Source: Acinetobacter sp. WCHAc010034
Lineage (GTDB): Bacteria; Pseudomonadota; Gammaproteobacteria; Pseudomonadales; Moraxellaceae
Length of the DNA: 64,000 bases
Direction: 5' to 3'
NCBI RefSeq assembly: GCF_001696615.3
Contig: NZ_CP032279.1
Coordinates: forward strand, 744,001 to 808,000
Shown here: positions 1 to 8,634 of the stretch, piece after piece
Layout of the letters: each line of letters starts with the position of its first letter
Position numbering within the stretch: position 1 is the stretch's first letter
Position numbers and translations under genes: made by a program
The notes under the pieces: generated by a model
Databases searched by the model: none
What the model was told of the DNA's origin: nothing
What the model saw: only the letters and a program-made list of their open reading frames with translations

Positions 1-419
1 TTGTATGTTTTGCCTGAGAAGCTGACTTTAGCGCCGTGAGTCAAATGGCCGCCATGCGCCAAGCTCATGCCTAATACTGTGTCGCCCGGGTTAAGCAGCG
101 CCAGGTAAACCGCTGAGTTTGCCTGTGAGCCGGCATGCGGCTGAACGTTTGCATAGTCAGCGCCGAAAAGCGCTTTAGCACGGTCAATTGCCAATTGTTC
201 AATTACGTCTACGTATTCGCAGCCGCCGTAATAGCGTTTGCCTGGGTAGCCTTCTGCATATTTGTTAGTGAGTTTTGATCCTTGCGCTTCCATAACCGCT
301 GGAGAGCAATAGTTTTCAGATGCAATCAACTCAATGTGCGCTTCTTGGCGGGCATCTTCGTTAGAGATTGCTTGAGCTAATTCCGGATCAAATTCAGCAA
401 TAGAGATATTGGCAAACAT
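1..419 (-). CDS. glyA: Serine hydroxymethyltransferase, N-terminal part (cut by window edge)
   Basis: Cytosolic PLP enzyme that interconverts serine and glycine with transfer of a one-carbon unit to tetrahydrofolate. The minus strand from the ATG at 417-419 reads [18 protein letters not shown] and continues through the family landmarks [25 protein letters not shown] and AHGGHLTHG. About 139 residues are visible; the PLP lysine lies outside the window. An AGGA ribosome site precedes the start. The identification is from conserved blocks and is secure. The gene is separated from the lipase gene by a bidirectional terminator, so the two are not co-transcribed. Confidence 0.97.
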   Translation of the reverse strand, partial: MFANISIAEFDPELAQAISNEDARQEAHIELIASENYCSPAVMEAQGSKLTNKYAEGYPGKRYYGGCEYVDVIEQLAIDRAKALFGADYANVQPHAGSQANSAVYLALLNPGDTVLGMSLAHGGHLTHGAKVSFSGKTY

Positions 420-522
420 TAGCGAGGTCCTATGAATTTAGGGCTTTTAAGCCGTGCTAAGATTGGCGCGTATTGTAGCATGAAGTTTCTAAATGCAGAG
501 AATGAAGTTTTTCAGTTTTAAA

Positions 523-561
523 TAAAAAAAGCTCATGCTTTGCATCAGCATGAGCTTTTTA
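523..561. terminator. Bidirectional Rho-independent terminator
   Basis: Perfect 10-bp stem (AGCTCATGCT at 530-539 with AGCATGAGCT at 547-556), 7-nt loop, T-run on the plus side and A-run (T-run on the minus side) at 523-529. It ends the minus-strand lipase gene whose stop is at 576. Confidence 0.85.
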
Positions 562-575
562 TTCACATCAAATTA

Positions 576-1871
576 TTACAGAGGCATCAGAGCTTTGACA
601 TCATCTACAATGTTTTCCCAGTTTTCAGTATATGCAGTGCTGTGATCCCACTTTTCATCATCTGGAAGATCCTTATCTGTTTCATAACTGATCTTTGTCC
701 CCCTGCCTTCAGCAGACATTACCAAGAAATCAGTCGCCTGTTTTGGCACTGTCGGATCGGCTGAACCCTGATAAATAAAAATTGGCGTGGTGATTTTGAC
801 TTGCAGCGGCTGCGAGTCTTTCGTCAGGAATGCATTGATTTCCGGTACCGCCGTCATAAAGTTAGGTTGAGTGCGCGGATAGCTGTCTAAATTGCCGTTG
901 TCTTGCGCATATTTCCTCATTGCGCCGCCCAGTGTTTTTCCAAGCACGTCATAGCAGTCTGTTTCCGCTTTGACTGCAATTTGGTCTGTAGGTGATTTAA
1001 ACACTTGGCTATATTGCAAAACAGGGTAAGGATTTTTTAACCCGGCAGTAATTAAAGATGAAAATGTATCCAATGACGCTAAAATTCTGATTTTTTCGCC
1101 TAGATCAGTTTCTGCTGCTGCTTTTTGCTCACCGCCAGCCAAAATCAAGCCCAAGTTGGAAGCTGGAGCAACGGCTATCGCGCCTTTATAATTTAGATTT
1201 GCCCGTGAAGCGTATTGCGCTGCGCCTAAGGCCGCTTGCCCCCCTTGAGAGTGCCCAACCACCGCCCAGCGCGCTTTAATAATTTTTCCATTTAAATGCT
1301 GATTGGCAGCGACAACAGCATCGGTAATTGAATAAGCTTCACTCTTCACATTCAGGAAGGGATGCGGCTCTCTGCCGCTAGGCTCACCTAAGCCCTCATA
1401 GTCTGGCGCAACCACGGCGTAGCCAGCTGCCAGCAATTTGGCAATGAAAAATTCGTTGCCGCTGATCTGCTGCCGGCTTGGCGCACACTGATCCGCCACG
1501 CCTGTAGTGCCATGTGCCCACGCCACAATTGGCCATCCTCCTTCAGGCGCCGCTCCAGCCGGCCTATAAACCACCGCCGTAGCCAAAGTTTCCTTGCCAT
1601 TCATGCCCAGCATCTTATACGTCATCAGCGTTTTTTCAGAACTGACTTGCGCAAATATGCCATTCAGCTGAGCCAGCATTTGAGCCTGACCTTCATCAGC
1701 AGGATCATCAATTTTAAAAGCATATGCGCCGGTGCTGACGACTGGCTCCTGAAAATCATTCGGCGGATTATCCGGATTAGACACAAAATTGCTGGAATTT
1801 TCATCTCCATCGCCACATGCTGTCAATATCAGAGATGCACCCACTAAAACGGCCAATACATGTTTTTTCAT
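576..1871 (-). CDS. Secreted lipase-type alpha/beta hydrolase, lipoprotein
   Basis: A 431-residue protein starting MKKHVLAVLVG; this start is preferred over an in-frame Met 16 codons upstream because AAGGA lies 8 nt before it and a signal peptide begins directly. Cys19 closes a lipobox (LTAC), so the protein is probably lipid-anchored. GHSQGG at residues 206-211 gives the nucleophile Ser208, and HGTTG around 120 is a likely oxyanion-hole segment. A DHS near the C-terminus may supply the catalytic His. The layout fits the secretory lipase family (LIP, PF03583 type); the substrate is not evident. It is monocistronic between a terminator and a 350-bp intergenic stretch. Confidence 0.85.
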   Translation of the reverse strand: MKKHVLAVLVGASLILTACGDGDENSSNFVSNPDNPPNDFQEPVVSTGAYAFKIDDPADEGQAQMLAQLNGIFAQVSSEKTLMTYKMLGMNGKETLATAVVYRPAGAAPEGGWPIVAWAHGTTGVADQCAPSRQQISGNEFFIAKLLAAGYAVVAPDYEGLGEPSGREPHPFLNVKSEAYSITDAVVAANQHLNGKIIKARWAVVGHSQGGQAALGAAQYASRANLNYKGAIAVAPASNLGLILAGGEQKAAAETDLGEKIRILASLDTFSSLITAGLKNPYPVLQYSQVFKSPTDQIAVKAETDCYDVLGKTLGGAMRKYAQDNGNLDSYPRTQPNFMTAVPEINAFLTKDSQPLQVKITTPIFIYQGSADPTVPKQATDFLVMSAEGRGTKISYETDKDLPDDEKWDHSTAYTENWENIVDDVKALMPL

Positions 1872-2222
1872 AAAGAAGTTCCTTCTCTTTTTATGTTCTA
1901 ATGATGTTTCCCAATTCATTTAATTACTTTAATTTTCAGTCAAGCACAAGCAGGTTTAGACCAATGGCATAAATGCCGGATTTGCCCAATTGTTAAAATT
2001 CATTCAGCTGATTTTCATCACTTTACGTAATTCAGTTCCCGCCCATGCATAGCCGCAAAGCAATCTAGGCAAATAATCTTTTTTCCCTGATCAAAACCAG
2101 CATTTGACTTATTTTTTACACAGATAAAGTAAATATTGCCAAAATGGCAGAGTGAGCATTTGTCAGTCAAGTATGGATCATGTAAATTTGAGCGCATTCA
2201 TCTTTTATTTTTGGAATGGGTC
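1872..2222. other. Intergenic region, no gene seen
   Basis: About 350 bp between two divergently transcribed genes (lipase to the left, exonuclease to the right). No convincing ORF, RNA or terminator is visible; it presumably holds both promoters. Confidence 0.5.
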
Positions 2223-2921
2223 ATGCACGCCATTATTCTCGATACAGAAACCCATACTTTAAATGGCCAGCCGATTGAGATTGCATACGCGCCGATTCAA
2301 ATTGCTGACCATAAAATCACTTTAGACAAATCAAAGCTGTTTGACCAGCTGTACAGCGTAGATGAGCCGATCTCCTATGCCGCCATGGCCGTGCACCATA
2401 TTCTAGAATCAGATTTAATTGACCAGCCGCACTGTACCGCATTTAAGCTGCCGGAAGACACCGTGTATATTATTGGCCACAATATTGACTATGATATCCG
2501 CGCCTTGGAAAAATGCGGCGTAGATTCAGCCAACATTAAAGCCATCTGCACCCTTGCCCTGGCGCGCCTGGTTTGGCCAAATGCCGAAGCGCACAACATT
2601 TCCGCGCTCATTTACATGATCAGCAAAGGCAGCGAAAAAGCCCGTGAAATGATCCGCAAAGCGCACCGCGCAGACATGGATATTATTTTGACGGCAAATA
2701 TTCTGATGCATATTGTTCACCAGCTGAAAATCAACAGCATTGAAGAACTGTATGCAGCCTCTGAAGACGCCCGCATTCCGCGCAGCATTAATTTCGGCAA
2801 GCACCGCGGCTCGGCTATTACTGACCTACCGCCTGACTATGTGCAATGGCTGCTGCGTCAGGACGATTTAGATCCCTATCTGCGCAAAGCGCTGGAAAAT
2901 TCAGCAATTGCTGCCGACTAA
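2223..2921 (+). CDS. DEDDh-family 3'-5' exonuclease (exodeoxyribonuclease X-like) with DUF3820-like C-terminus
   Basis: A 232-residue protein. Exo I is D7-T-E9 (LDTETH), Exo II is GHNIDYD around 85-91, and Exo III is H148-x4-D153, giving a complete DEDDh active site. The tail around 188-212 (INFGKHRG..ITDLPPDYVQWLL) matches the DUF3820 pattern often attached to such nucleases. The start MHAIILDTETH was chosen because it begins at the first beta strand and has a GGA before it. Likely role is trimming of DNA ends in repair. A clear paralogue with the same architecture lies in the prophage at 7894-8634. It is monocistronic. Confidence 0.85.
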   Translation: MHAIILDTETHTLNGQPIEIAYAPIQIADHKITLDKSKLFDQLYSVDEPISYAAMAVHHILESDLIDQPHCTAFKLPEDTVYIIGHNIDYDIRALEKCGVDSANIKAICTLALARLVWPNAEAHNISALIYMISKGSEKAREMIRKAHRADMDIILTANILMHIVHQLKINSIEELYAASEDARIPRSINFGKHRGSAITDLPPDYVQWLLRQDDLDPYLRKALENSAIAAD

Positions 2922-3006
2922 ACACCGCTTTGTCATAAAACTTTCATTTGAGTGTAATTTTCACACAATATCATGAGCCTTAATTTATTGGGGGAGTAAA
3001 TTAAGG

Positions 3007-3636
3007 ATGCATACTTTTTATAAAACCGAACTTGGCTTCCGCACGCTCAAACACCGCGAGCTGGATTTGAATGCAAGGCAGCGCCGCCTCCTGCTCCTGA
3101 TTGGCACTGAAGATTTCAATACGCTGAACAGCATGCTGAAGCAGCGCATTGCGGACCCTGAACTGATTCAGCAGCTGATGGCGCTGGGCCTCATCCAGCA
3201 GCAAGAAACTGCCGAAACGCATGCCCCTGCACTGCAGCCAGATGACGAACCGCAGCACGAAATTTTAGGCCAGCCTTCCGAAATTCAAACCACCCTGCAG
3301 GCAGCGCCGGCTCAGGTAAGCAGATCCCCAGAACAGGCGGCTGATCAGCATGCTGCCCATGCAGCTTCCCGCTCCCCGGAAAGCCCGGCGCAGCCAGCCG
3401 AAGCCTTAGGTTTTGAAGATTTAAAGCATTTTATGATTCAGCACCTGCAGCAGTATTGCGGCCTGATGGCTAAGCTGCTGATTGAAAAAATCAGGCAGTC
3501 CGAACAGCTTCCGCAGCTGAAATCCTGCCAAATGCAGTGGATTACCCAGCTGCAGGAATCGCGCATTTTGCCCAAAAACCTCAACACTGCCCTGCAGCAG
3601 GTCAATCTCAGCATGCGCATGCTGCAGGGGTCATAA
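3007..3636 (+). CDS. Hypothetical protein with winged-helix-like N-terminus
   Basis: A 209-residue protein I cannot name. The first 65 residues (GFRTLKHRELDLNARQRRLLLLI, split here by helix breaks, then a short helical segment) look like the small winged-helix domain seen at the start of several proteobacterial regulators. Residues 75-135 are low-complexity, rich in Ala, Gln, Pro and Ser. The C-terminal 70 residues are helical with many Gln and Leu. A GGGGGAG box lies 10 nt before the start. There is no signal peptide. It is separated from the exonuclease gene by 85 bp and may be independent. Confidence 0.7.
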   Translation: MHTFYKTELGFRTLKHRELDLNARQRRLLLLIGTEDFNTLNSMLKQRIADPELIQQLMALGLIQQQETAETHAPALQPDDEPQHEILGQPSEIQTTLQAAPAQVSRSPEQAADQHAAHAASRSPESPAQPAEALGFEDLKHFMIQHLQQYCGLMAKLLIEKIRQSEQLPQLKSCQMQWITQLQESRILPKNLNTALQQVNLSMRMLQGS

Positions 3637-3864
3637 TCCCGGCCATTAAGCGTTTTTTCATTGCACCTGATTCAAAAAACAGCTAAGCAATGATGCCTCA
3701 CTCATGCAGTGAAATTCATAAGACAATAAATTATAAAACTTTTTTAAAAACCTCTTGGCGCAGCGCCATCTTTGACTGCGCCTGCCTGCGGCTTTTCTGC
3801 AATAGCCTGCGCTTTGAATTCAGTGCATATATAAAGGCAATATTTTTGAGGCACCGCTCAAGCC

Positions 3865-4230
3865 ATGCAGTATTTTCTGGAATTCGACCCTTTGGATAAT
3901 CCGATGCATTTAAGCAAAGTCGGCAACTGGATCATCACTTTTTTAAGTCCCAAAGAGGAATTGCCGCACATTCAGCTGGCTATTGCGCATGTTCTGCCGC
4001 GCCGAATCTGCGATGGTCTGCAGCCACGGCGCCTGATGATGCGCAGCTGCCCGGTTGCGCATTATTGGGAAATTGAACGCATTGAATGCTTTGACAGCAG
4101 CCTGAATCGGGAAATCCTGCTTCAGCCTGAAAGTGCGCAAGCGCAGCAGGCTATTCACGCCATTCTGCAAGATTTTGACCGCTACGGCGTCAGTGTCAAT
4201 TTCAAAAACAGCCAAGCCGCATCAGCTTAG
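3865..4230 (+). CDS. Hypothetical protein, 121 aa
   Basis: Not recognised. Soluble, mixed alpha/beta composition, no signal peptide or membrane segment, several Arg and Cys residues in the middle (RRICDG, MRSCPVAHYWEIERIECF). Codon use resembles the neighbours. The start is uncertain: a GAGG lies about 14 nt before the first ATG, and Met14 (MHLSKVG) is an alternative. Confidence 0.55.
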   Translation: MQYFLEFDPLDNPMHLSKVGNWIITFLSPKEELPHIQLAIAHVLPRRICDGLQPRRLMMRSCPVAHYWEIERIECFDSSLNREILLQPESAQAQQAIHAILQDFDRYGVSVNFKNSQAASA

Positions 4231-4342
4231 CGCAGACCGGCGCTGGATAAATATGGCTAGCTTGCCTTATAGACATACCGCTGATTGCCCTCGCGCGCTG
4301 CACCAGGAGCAACGGAATTATTTCGCGCCATGCATAATTCCA

Positions 4343-4370
4343 AAGAAAAAACCCGCCAGATTCGGCAGGT
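4343..4370 (-). terminator. Rho-independent terminator
   Basis: Hairpin 4351-4370 (GCC/GGC core with one G-U pair) followed on the minus strand by a T-run at 4345-4350. It lies downstream of the small minus-strand gene ending at 4403. Confidence 0.75.
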
Positions 4371-4402
4371 CTTTTCTGCGGACTGCAGCATAGTGAGGCT
4401 AT

Positions 4403-4609
4403 TTATGCTTCAACAATTTTATAAATGCTGGCTGAATTTCTGCTTTCAAACAGCAGCTCAATGCTTGGCAGAATCACTTCCCCATCCACCACAATATGTT
4501 CAATGCGCCTGAACAGCTCCTGCGTTTCCGGCGCGGCGCGCAGTAAAGCTTTGGCATCCAAAATCTGGCTAAACTGATCCTTAACCTTAATATCAATCAT
4601 TTTTGTCAT
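4403..4609 (-). CDS. Small hypothetical protein, 68 aa
   Basis: Not recognised. Starts MTKMIDIKVKDQF; this Met is preferred because AGGA lies exactly 8 nt upstream, whereas the first in-frame ATG overlaps that box. Acidic, helical, no membrane segment. A terminator follows at 4343-4370, supporting a real monocistronic gene. Confidence 0.6.
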   Translation of the reverse strand: MTKMIDIKVKDQFSQILDAKALLRAAPETQELFRRIEHIVVDGEVILPSIELLFESRNSASIYKIVEA

Positions 4610-4783
4610 AATCATCATCCTGTTTATTTGAATATCATTTTTTATAGCACACGCCTGGCATTACGCCTTCCTAAAAAATGTTAGATTTCATGGCATTGTA
4701 ATTTTATTTAACCTAAACAGCTGCAGATCAACAAATTAGGGCGTTTTATGTAACCACATGGGAATATAAAATTTTTGCGCATT

Positions 4784-4919
4784 AAAAAAGCCCGCATCTC
4801 TGCGGGCTCTATGTTGGAAGGCTAGTGCTGATTTTTTGTTTGAACTTGGGTTCAGACTCAATTAGCTGTCATTGATCCGTCCAACTGCATCGTAGCGTCT
4901 TTATTGTTCGACCTACTGT
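4784..4919 (-). ncRNA. Candidate intergenic small RNA, about 135 nt
   Basis: Promoter at 4926-4954 and a strong terminator (AGCCCGCA/TGCGGGCT stem at 4790-4808 with a T6 tail on the minus strand) frame a transcript of about 135 nt. Within it the only reading frames are about ten codons, so it is unlikely to be a mRNA. A single-stranded A-rich stretch lies in the 3' half before the terminator, as in Hfq-type small RNAs. I do not recognise its family. The 5' end is estimated from the -10 position. Confidence 0.5.
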
Positions 4920-4925
4920 AGTATC

Positions 4926-4954
4926 AATATAGGCTTGAAGATTTTTTTTGGCAA
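4926..4954 (-). promoter_or_regulatory. Sigma-70 promoter of candidate small RNA
   Basis: On the minus strand TTGCCA (4954-4949), a 17-bp spacer containing an A8 tract, and TATATT (4931-4926). No ORF of reasonable size follows before the terminator at 4784-4808. Confidence 0.65.
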
Positions 4955-5218
4955 GGCTGCTTAACACTTCAGCACATTTGACTAAAATAAATGCAATTGA
5001 AATATGCTCAAAAAAGCGGATAATAATTAAGCTTCAGTTTTTCTTTCACTATGCAAAAATAAATGATTGAAAGATAAATATTTTTAATATTGTGTCTGCG
5101 TAATTTTGCAGCATATCAAGCAAATCAGCGGGTAAGCGGCTATTTAAAACCCTGCGCTATTCAGCCGCCGCTTTCCGCAATCCAAATGATTCACTGCCAT
5201 GAAAGCCGGCTGCATCCA

Positions 5219-5250
5219 AATAAAATGCCCCTTTATTGCTAAAGGGGCAT
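5219..5250 (-). terminator. Rho-independent terminator of the outer-membrane protein gene
   Basis: Perfect 10-bp stem (ATGCCCCTTT at 5225-5234 with AAAGGGGCAT at 5241-5250), 6-nt loop, T-rich tail on the minus strand. Confidence 0.85.
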
Positions 5251-5271
5251 ATCAATCAAAATCTGTAAAAT

Positions 5272-5940
5272 CTAAAAATTATAGCGCAGGCCGGCTTTGT
5301 AAGTTACGCCATCTATATTCAGATCAGAGCTGTGGCCTGACACGCAAGTGCCCCCAATACAGGCTTTCGCATCCCTATTGAAAAACCATTTATAGCCAAC
5401 ATTTCCGAATAGATCCACATTTGGATTGATTTTGTAGCCAAATTCAAAATTGACCGGCAGCGTTACGTATTCCAGCTCAACCGAAGCGTTGACGCCGTTA
5501 TTAATGTCGTAGGCGCTTTCATCCAGCCATGCATACCCAACCCCAAGGCCTAAGGCCGCATAGGCGCTGTTGTTTTCAAATGCCCTATACAGCATGCCGA
5601 TAGAAAACTCATTAAAATCAATATCTGATGCTTCTTGATATTCATATTCGGTGTACAGCCTCACTTTAGCATCCAGCGCAGTCGATGCATTGAGAAACGC
5701 CCCGTTAAACCTTTCATCACCGCCAAACTCATCTGAGCCAATCTTTGACCCGGCATAGCCGGCAGCCAAGGAAAACTGATCTGACATATTGCTGTTTTGG
5801 GAATAAGACTGGTTTTGATATGGGTTTGCAATAACAGCCCCAGCCGGCAGCATCTCGCCGGGCTGCAGCACCACGGGCTTGCCTGCCATAGTGAATGATG
5901 AAATTAAAGGGCAAAGCCCGATTAAAAATATTTTTTTCAT
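5272..5940 (-). CDS. Outer-membrane beta-barrel protein
   Basis: A 222-residue protein with a signal peptide (MKKIFLIGLCPLISSFTMA) and a mature part of alternating amphipathic strands (for example SLAAGYAGSKIG, VRLYTEYEYQ, FSIGMLYRAF, AYAALGLGVGYAWL, LPVNFEFGYKI) ending in Phe, the usual outer-membrane insertion signal. Probably an eight-stranded OmpA/OmpW-like barrel. A Cys pair (ACIGGTC) may form a loop disulphide. Function unknown. It is monocistronic with its own terminator. Confidence 0.75.
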   Translation of the reverse strand: MKKIFLIGLCPLISSFTMAGKPVVLQPGEMLPAGAVIANPYQNQSYSQNSNMSDQFSLAAGYAGSKIGSDEFGGDERFNGAFLNASTALDAKVRLYTEYEYQEASDIDFNEFSIGMLYRAFENNSAYAALGLGVGYAWLDESAYDINNGVNASVELEYVTLPVNFEFGYKINPNVDLFGNVGYKWFFNRDAKACIGGTCVSGHSSDLNIDGVTYKAGLRYNF

Positions 5941-6342
5941 TAAATTATCCTCTTGTTATCCAGACAAGATACTAATTTTTGTACAAAAAAACTACTCCAA
6001 AGAATAAATAGCGGCCAGTAAAAAGTGATTTCAATCACGGTTCAGAGATTAGAAATATGATGCAGGGATTTGCATTCAGCTGTATTTGTCAGCGTTGAAT
6101 ATGCTTGGCTATTGATATATGCGGTAAATGCCAAAATGAAAAGCGGCCGCCAATTAAAGTTTTGATTGCTTTTGCTTCATTAAAGCAGTGAATAACCCGC
6201 TAAAAAATGCAGCTTGGCAAAATCATCAAAGTGACTGAAAAGCTAAAAAACAGCAGGATGCCCCGAAAAATTCGGCGGCTTTTCTAGAAAAGTTTTTGAA
6301 CTGTACGGAAAGCAGGTAGCTTACTGATCTTATTATATGAAA
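5941..6342. other. Intergenic region up to the prophage boundary
   Basis: About 400 bp with no credible ORF. Before integration this stretch lay just downstream of the tRNA-Arg gene; an imperfect GC hairpin at about 6261-6284 may have been its terminator. Confidence 0.4.
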
Positions 6343-6369
6343 TGGTGCGCTCAGCGGGACTCGAACCCA
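6343..6369. repeat. Prophage attachment site copy (left)
   Basis: 27 bp matching the 3' end of the tRNA-Arg gene at 44766-44792 with one mismatch (T here, C there at position 9). It includes the CCA end, the acceptor strand and part of the T-arm. Confidence 0.9.
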
Positions 6370-6544
6370 AGACAATTTTCAATTTTTGCTCATATAATTT
6401 AATGATTTAGCGAATTGCATGTTCTGAAATGTGCTTGATATGGGAATGGAATGCATAAAATTTCGCTTTTATGCATATTTTGGCCATCTGCTTTAACGGT
6501 GGTGTTTTAAGGTAACTTCTATTGTTCTGGGCTATGTAATTGAA

Positions 6545-6638
6545 TGGAGTAATAAAGTAAGGCACAAAAAAAAGTGCTTAAACAATTAAGCACTTAGACA
6601 AGAATGACGATGTAATAAATGGAGTAATAATAAAGTAA
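6545..6638. promoter_or_regulatory. Candidate integrase arm-type sites (integrase end)
   Basis: TGGAGTAATAAAGTAA at 6545-6560 and the same word with three extra bases (TGGAGTAATAATAAAGTAA) at 6620-6638. The shared core AGTAATAAAGTAA recurs at the opposite prophage end (44295-44551), as expected for arm sites of a tyrosine integrase. Confidence 0.5.
6564..6595 (-). terminator. Terminator downstream of the integrase gene
   Basis: Perfect 10-bp stem AAGTGCTTAA (6572-6581) / TTAAGCACTT (6586-6595), 4-nt loop, followed by an eight-base T-run on the minus strand. Confidence 0.85.
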
Positions 6639-6644
6639 TTAAAA

Positions 6645-7805
6645 TTACTGGTTAATGTAATTATTGATCTTGGTTAAGTAGTCTGGAATATCTTCAGCAA
6701 TCAGCTTTCCATAATGCTTATAGATCATTGATGTATCACTATGGCCAAGCTGGTCCGCGATCCATTCCGGTGGTACCTGGCCAGATGATAATAACTGGCT
6801 GGCAAAGGTATGTCTGCCCTGGTTAATTCCACGGTACCGGACATTGGCTTTTTTTAAATGCCTGCGCCAGATATAGCGAAGTTCATAGTAATTGAATGGC
6901 TCATCGTATTCCTGGTTGATCCAGACAAAATGTAATTTTTCCTGTTTGTGAGTACGGTTATCACGTTGCAATACGCTGACCACCTGGCTATAACGGTTGC
7001 CTGTTACAGCATATTGTCTCCGGAGAGCCTGGATTGCTGGCTGCAATAGTTTAATTTCACGTTTTCTGCGTCGGTTTTTGGTGACTTTATACACCCCTTT
7101 GACAAAGTTCCTGTTGATCTGAATTGTACCTTTTTCGAGATCTACATCTTCCCAGGCAATGGCGATCTGTTCTGAAATAGAAAGCCCTGTCCAGAACACG
7201 CATGGTAGTAAATTTTGAATATCTGAGCTGGATACAGTCCCCAAAATTAAGGAAATCTCTGTTTTAGTGAATGGATCTGGTTCAAGGTTGTCCAGCTGCT
7301 TCACCACGATGGTTTCAAACGGGTTATATGGGACTTTATTTTCCTGTCGCCATAAATCATGAATAGAAGCCAAACGTGTGACCACTTCACGTATCGTTTT
7401 TGGTGCCAGGTATTCATGCAGTTCATTCACCCATTTTTTAACTGCAGCTGTGTCGATGTCTTTGGGATGGGTTTTGGCCCAGCGTGGGAAAACGTGCTTT
7501 TTAATATGGCTGTTATAGCCGTCAAAAGTACTTGGAGCGACTTCCCAGCGGATCATCTCTTTGTATTGGGTGATGTAGTAAGACATTTGGTTCTTTTTCA
7601 AATGCTTTGAGTGCGGGAAATGTTTAGCCAGGTTAAATTGGTCCAGTTCAATTTCAAGTTTGATCAGTCCTGCCAGTTTTTTGGCTTTTTCCACATTTTC
7701 TGGCGTAAATGGCCAGTCGAGCGTTTCTTTGATTGGTGGTTCATTAGAGATGGGTTTCATCCAGATCCGCATGCTTTTGCCACGGATTTCAAGTCCTGCA
7801 GACAT
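6645..7805 (-). CDS. int: Phage tyrosine integrase
   Basis: A 386-residue site-specific recombinase that would integrate and excise the prophage at tRNA-Arg. Residues 1-60 resemble the arm-binding (DUF3596-type) domain, 75-165 the core-binding SAM-like domain and 180-375 the catalytic domain. Visible catalytic positions are Arg331 (GRHTFAS), His355 (LGHS) and nucleophile Tyr365 (YKHYGK). The first catalytic Arg, usually in TGxRxSE, is Ser209 here (TGLSISEQ), and the residue three before Arg331 is Asn rather than His. The gene lies 275 bp from the left att copy and reads toward it. An AGG box precedes the ATG at 7805. Confidence 0.93.
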   Translation of the reverse strand: MSAGLEIRGKSMRIWMKPISNEPPIKETLDWPFTPENVEKAKKLAGLIKLEIELDQFNLAKHFPHSKHLKKNQMSYYITQYKEMIRWEVAPSTFDGYNSHIKKHVFPRWAKTHPKDIDTAAVKKWVNELHEYLAPKTIREVVTRLASIHDLWRQENKVPYNPFETIVVKQLDNLEPDPFTKTEISLILGTVSSSDIQNLLPCVFWTGLSISEQIAIAWEDVDLEKGTIQINRNFVKGVYKVTKNRRRKREIKLLQPAIQALRRQYAVTGNRYSQVVSVLQRDNRTHKQEKLHFVWINQEYDEPFNYYELRYIWRRHLKKANVRYRGINQGRHTFASQLLSSGQVPPEWIADQLGHSDTSMIYKHYGKLIAEDIPDYLTKINNYINQ

Positions 7806-7856
7806 AGTTCAACCTACATTTAAGTATTTTAAGATATTGAGAGATATTTTAGAGGA

Positions 7857-7880
7857 ATGCACCTCCGGACGGAGGTGCAT
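7857..7880. repeat. Perfect 11-bp inverted repeat between exonuclease and integrase
   Basis: ATGCACCTCCG (7857-7867) and CGGAGGTGCAT (7870-7880) with a 2-nt centre. A further GAGGTGCG follows. There is no T-run on the minus strand, so it is more likely an operator or processing site than a terminator. Confidence 0.55.
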
Positions 7881-7893
7881 TAGAGGTGCGCAA

Positions 7894-8634
7894 TTAGATA
7901 AAAGGAAGTTCTTCCTGTTCGTCTATACTGTTTCGTGAAAGTATTTCATTTTCTAATGAAATACGCAGATATTCATCGTCGGTTTTGCCCATTAACCAGT
8001 GAATATCCCTGTCATCCATGTCCTTGATTGCCCAACCTTTATATTTTCCATAAAAAATATGGGTTGGGTATCTGGCCATTTCAGAAAATTCATAAAGTTC
8101 TTCAAAAGTTTTAAATCCCTTCTCCCGAACAATTTTCAGCAATAGCGAGTAAGTCGTTTTGCAGTCATTGAGTGCTGAATGTGCATTTCGAAGGCCTCGT
8201 CGTGTTGCTTTACGATCTGAACCAACAAAATAAGCCAATGCCGTTAAATTGTGGGCTTCTAGTGTTGGCCATAAATATCTGGCCATAGCCAGAGTACAAA
8301 TTGCCTTGATGCCACTGGTGGCTGTACCCGCACGATTGACTGCTGCAATGTCATAATCAATGTTATGGCCAATCAAATACTGGACATCATCCATTGGCAT
8401 TTTGAACCTGGTAAATGGCGGGCATTTAATCAAGTCTTCATCGACAATATGATGAACTGCCATTGCTGCCAGGCTGATTTTTTCACTTGGCTTATAGCGT
8501 TTGTTGAACTCAAACATGGTCGGCATGATGGGATGAGCCGTACTGTAATCAAAAAATTTAACTTCCATCGCTGCAGCTTCAATGATATCGCCATGTAGCT
8601 TATGAGTTTCGGTATCGAAAATTAGAGCTGTCAT
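7894..8634 (-). CDS. Phage DEDDh exonuclease with DUF3820-like C-terminus
   Basis: A 246-residue protein with D7-T-E9 (FDTETH), GHNIDYD, and an H-x4-D (NAHSALND) third motif. The tail has HIFYGKYKGWAIKDMDDRDIHWLM, a DUF3820-like pattern. It shares extended identity with the host protein at 2223-2921 (AAMAVHHI, GHNIDYDI, IKAICTLA, EAHN, EELYE), so the two are homologues of the same architecture. In phages such exonucleases serve recombination or degradation of host DNA; the specific role here is inferred. It overlaps the upstream DUF551 gene by 4 bp and ends the early operon before the integrase. Confidence 0.85.
   Translation of the reverse strand: MTALIFDTETHKLHGDIIEAAAMEVKFFDYSTAHPIMPTMFEFNKRYKPSEKISLAAMAVHHIVDEDLIKCPPFTRFKMPMDDVQYLIGHNIDYDIAAVNRAGTATSGIKAICTLAMARYLWPTLEAHNLTALAYFVGSDRKATRRGLRNAHSALNDCKTTYSLLLKIVREKGFKTFEELYEFSEMARYPTHIFYGKYKGWAIKDMDDRDIHWLMGKTDDEYLRISLENEILSRNSIDEQEELPFI

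Noticed and set aside
1388..1847. Frames of 70 and 111 codons inside the lipase gene
   Set aside because: Both are other-frame readings of the lipase coding sequence, which has a clear signal peptide and active-site motif.
3690..3899. 69-codon plus-strand frame before the 121-aa gene
   Set aside because: Biased toward Cys/Leu/Ser/Arg, no ribosome site, and overlaps the better supported gene starting at 3865.
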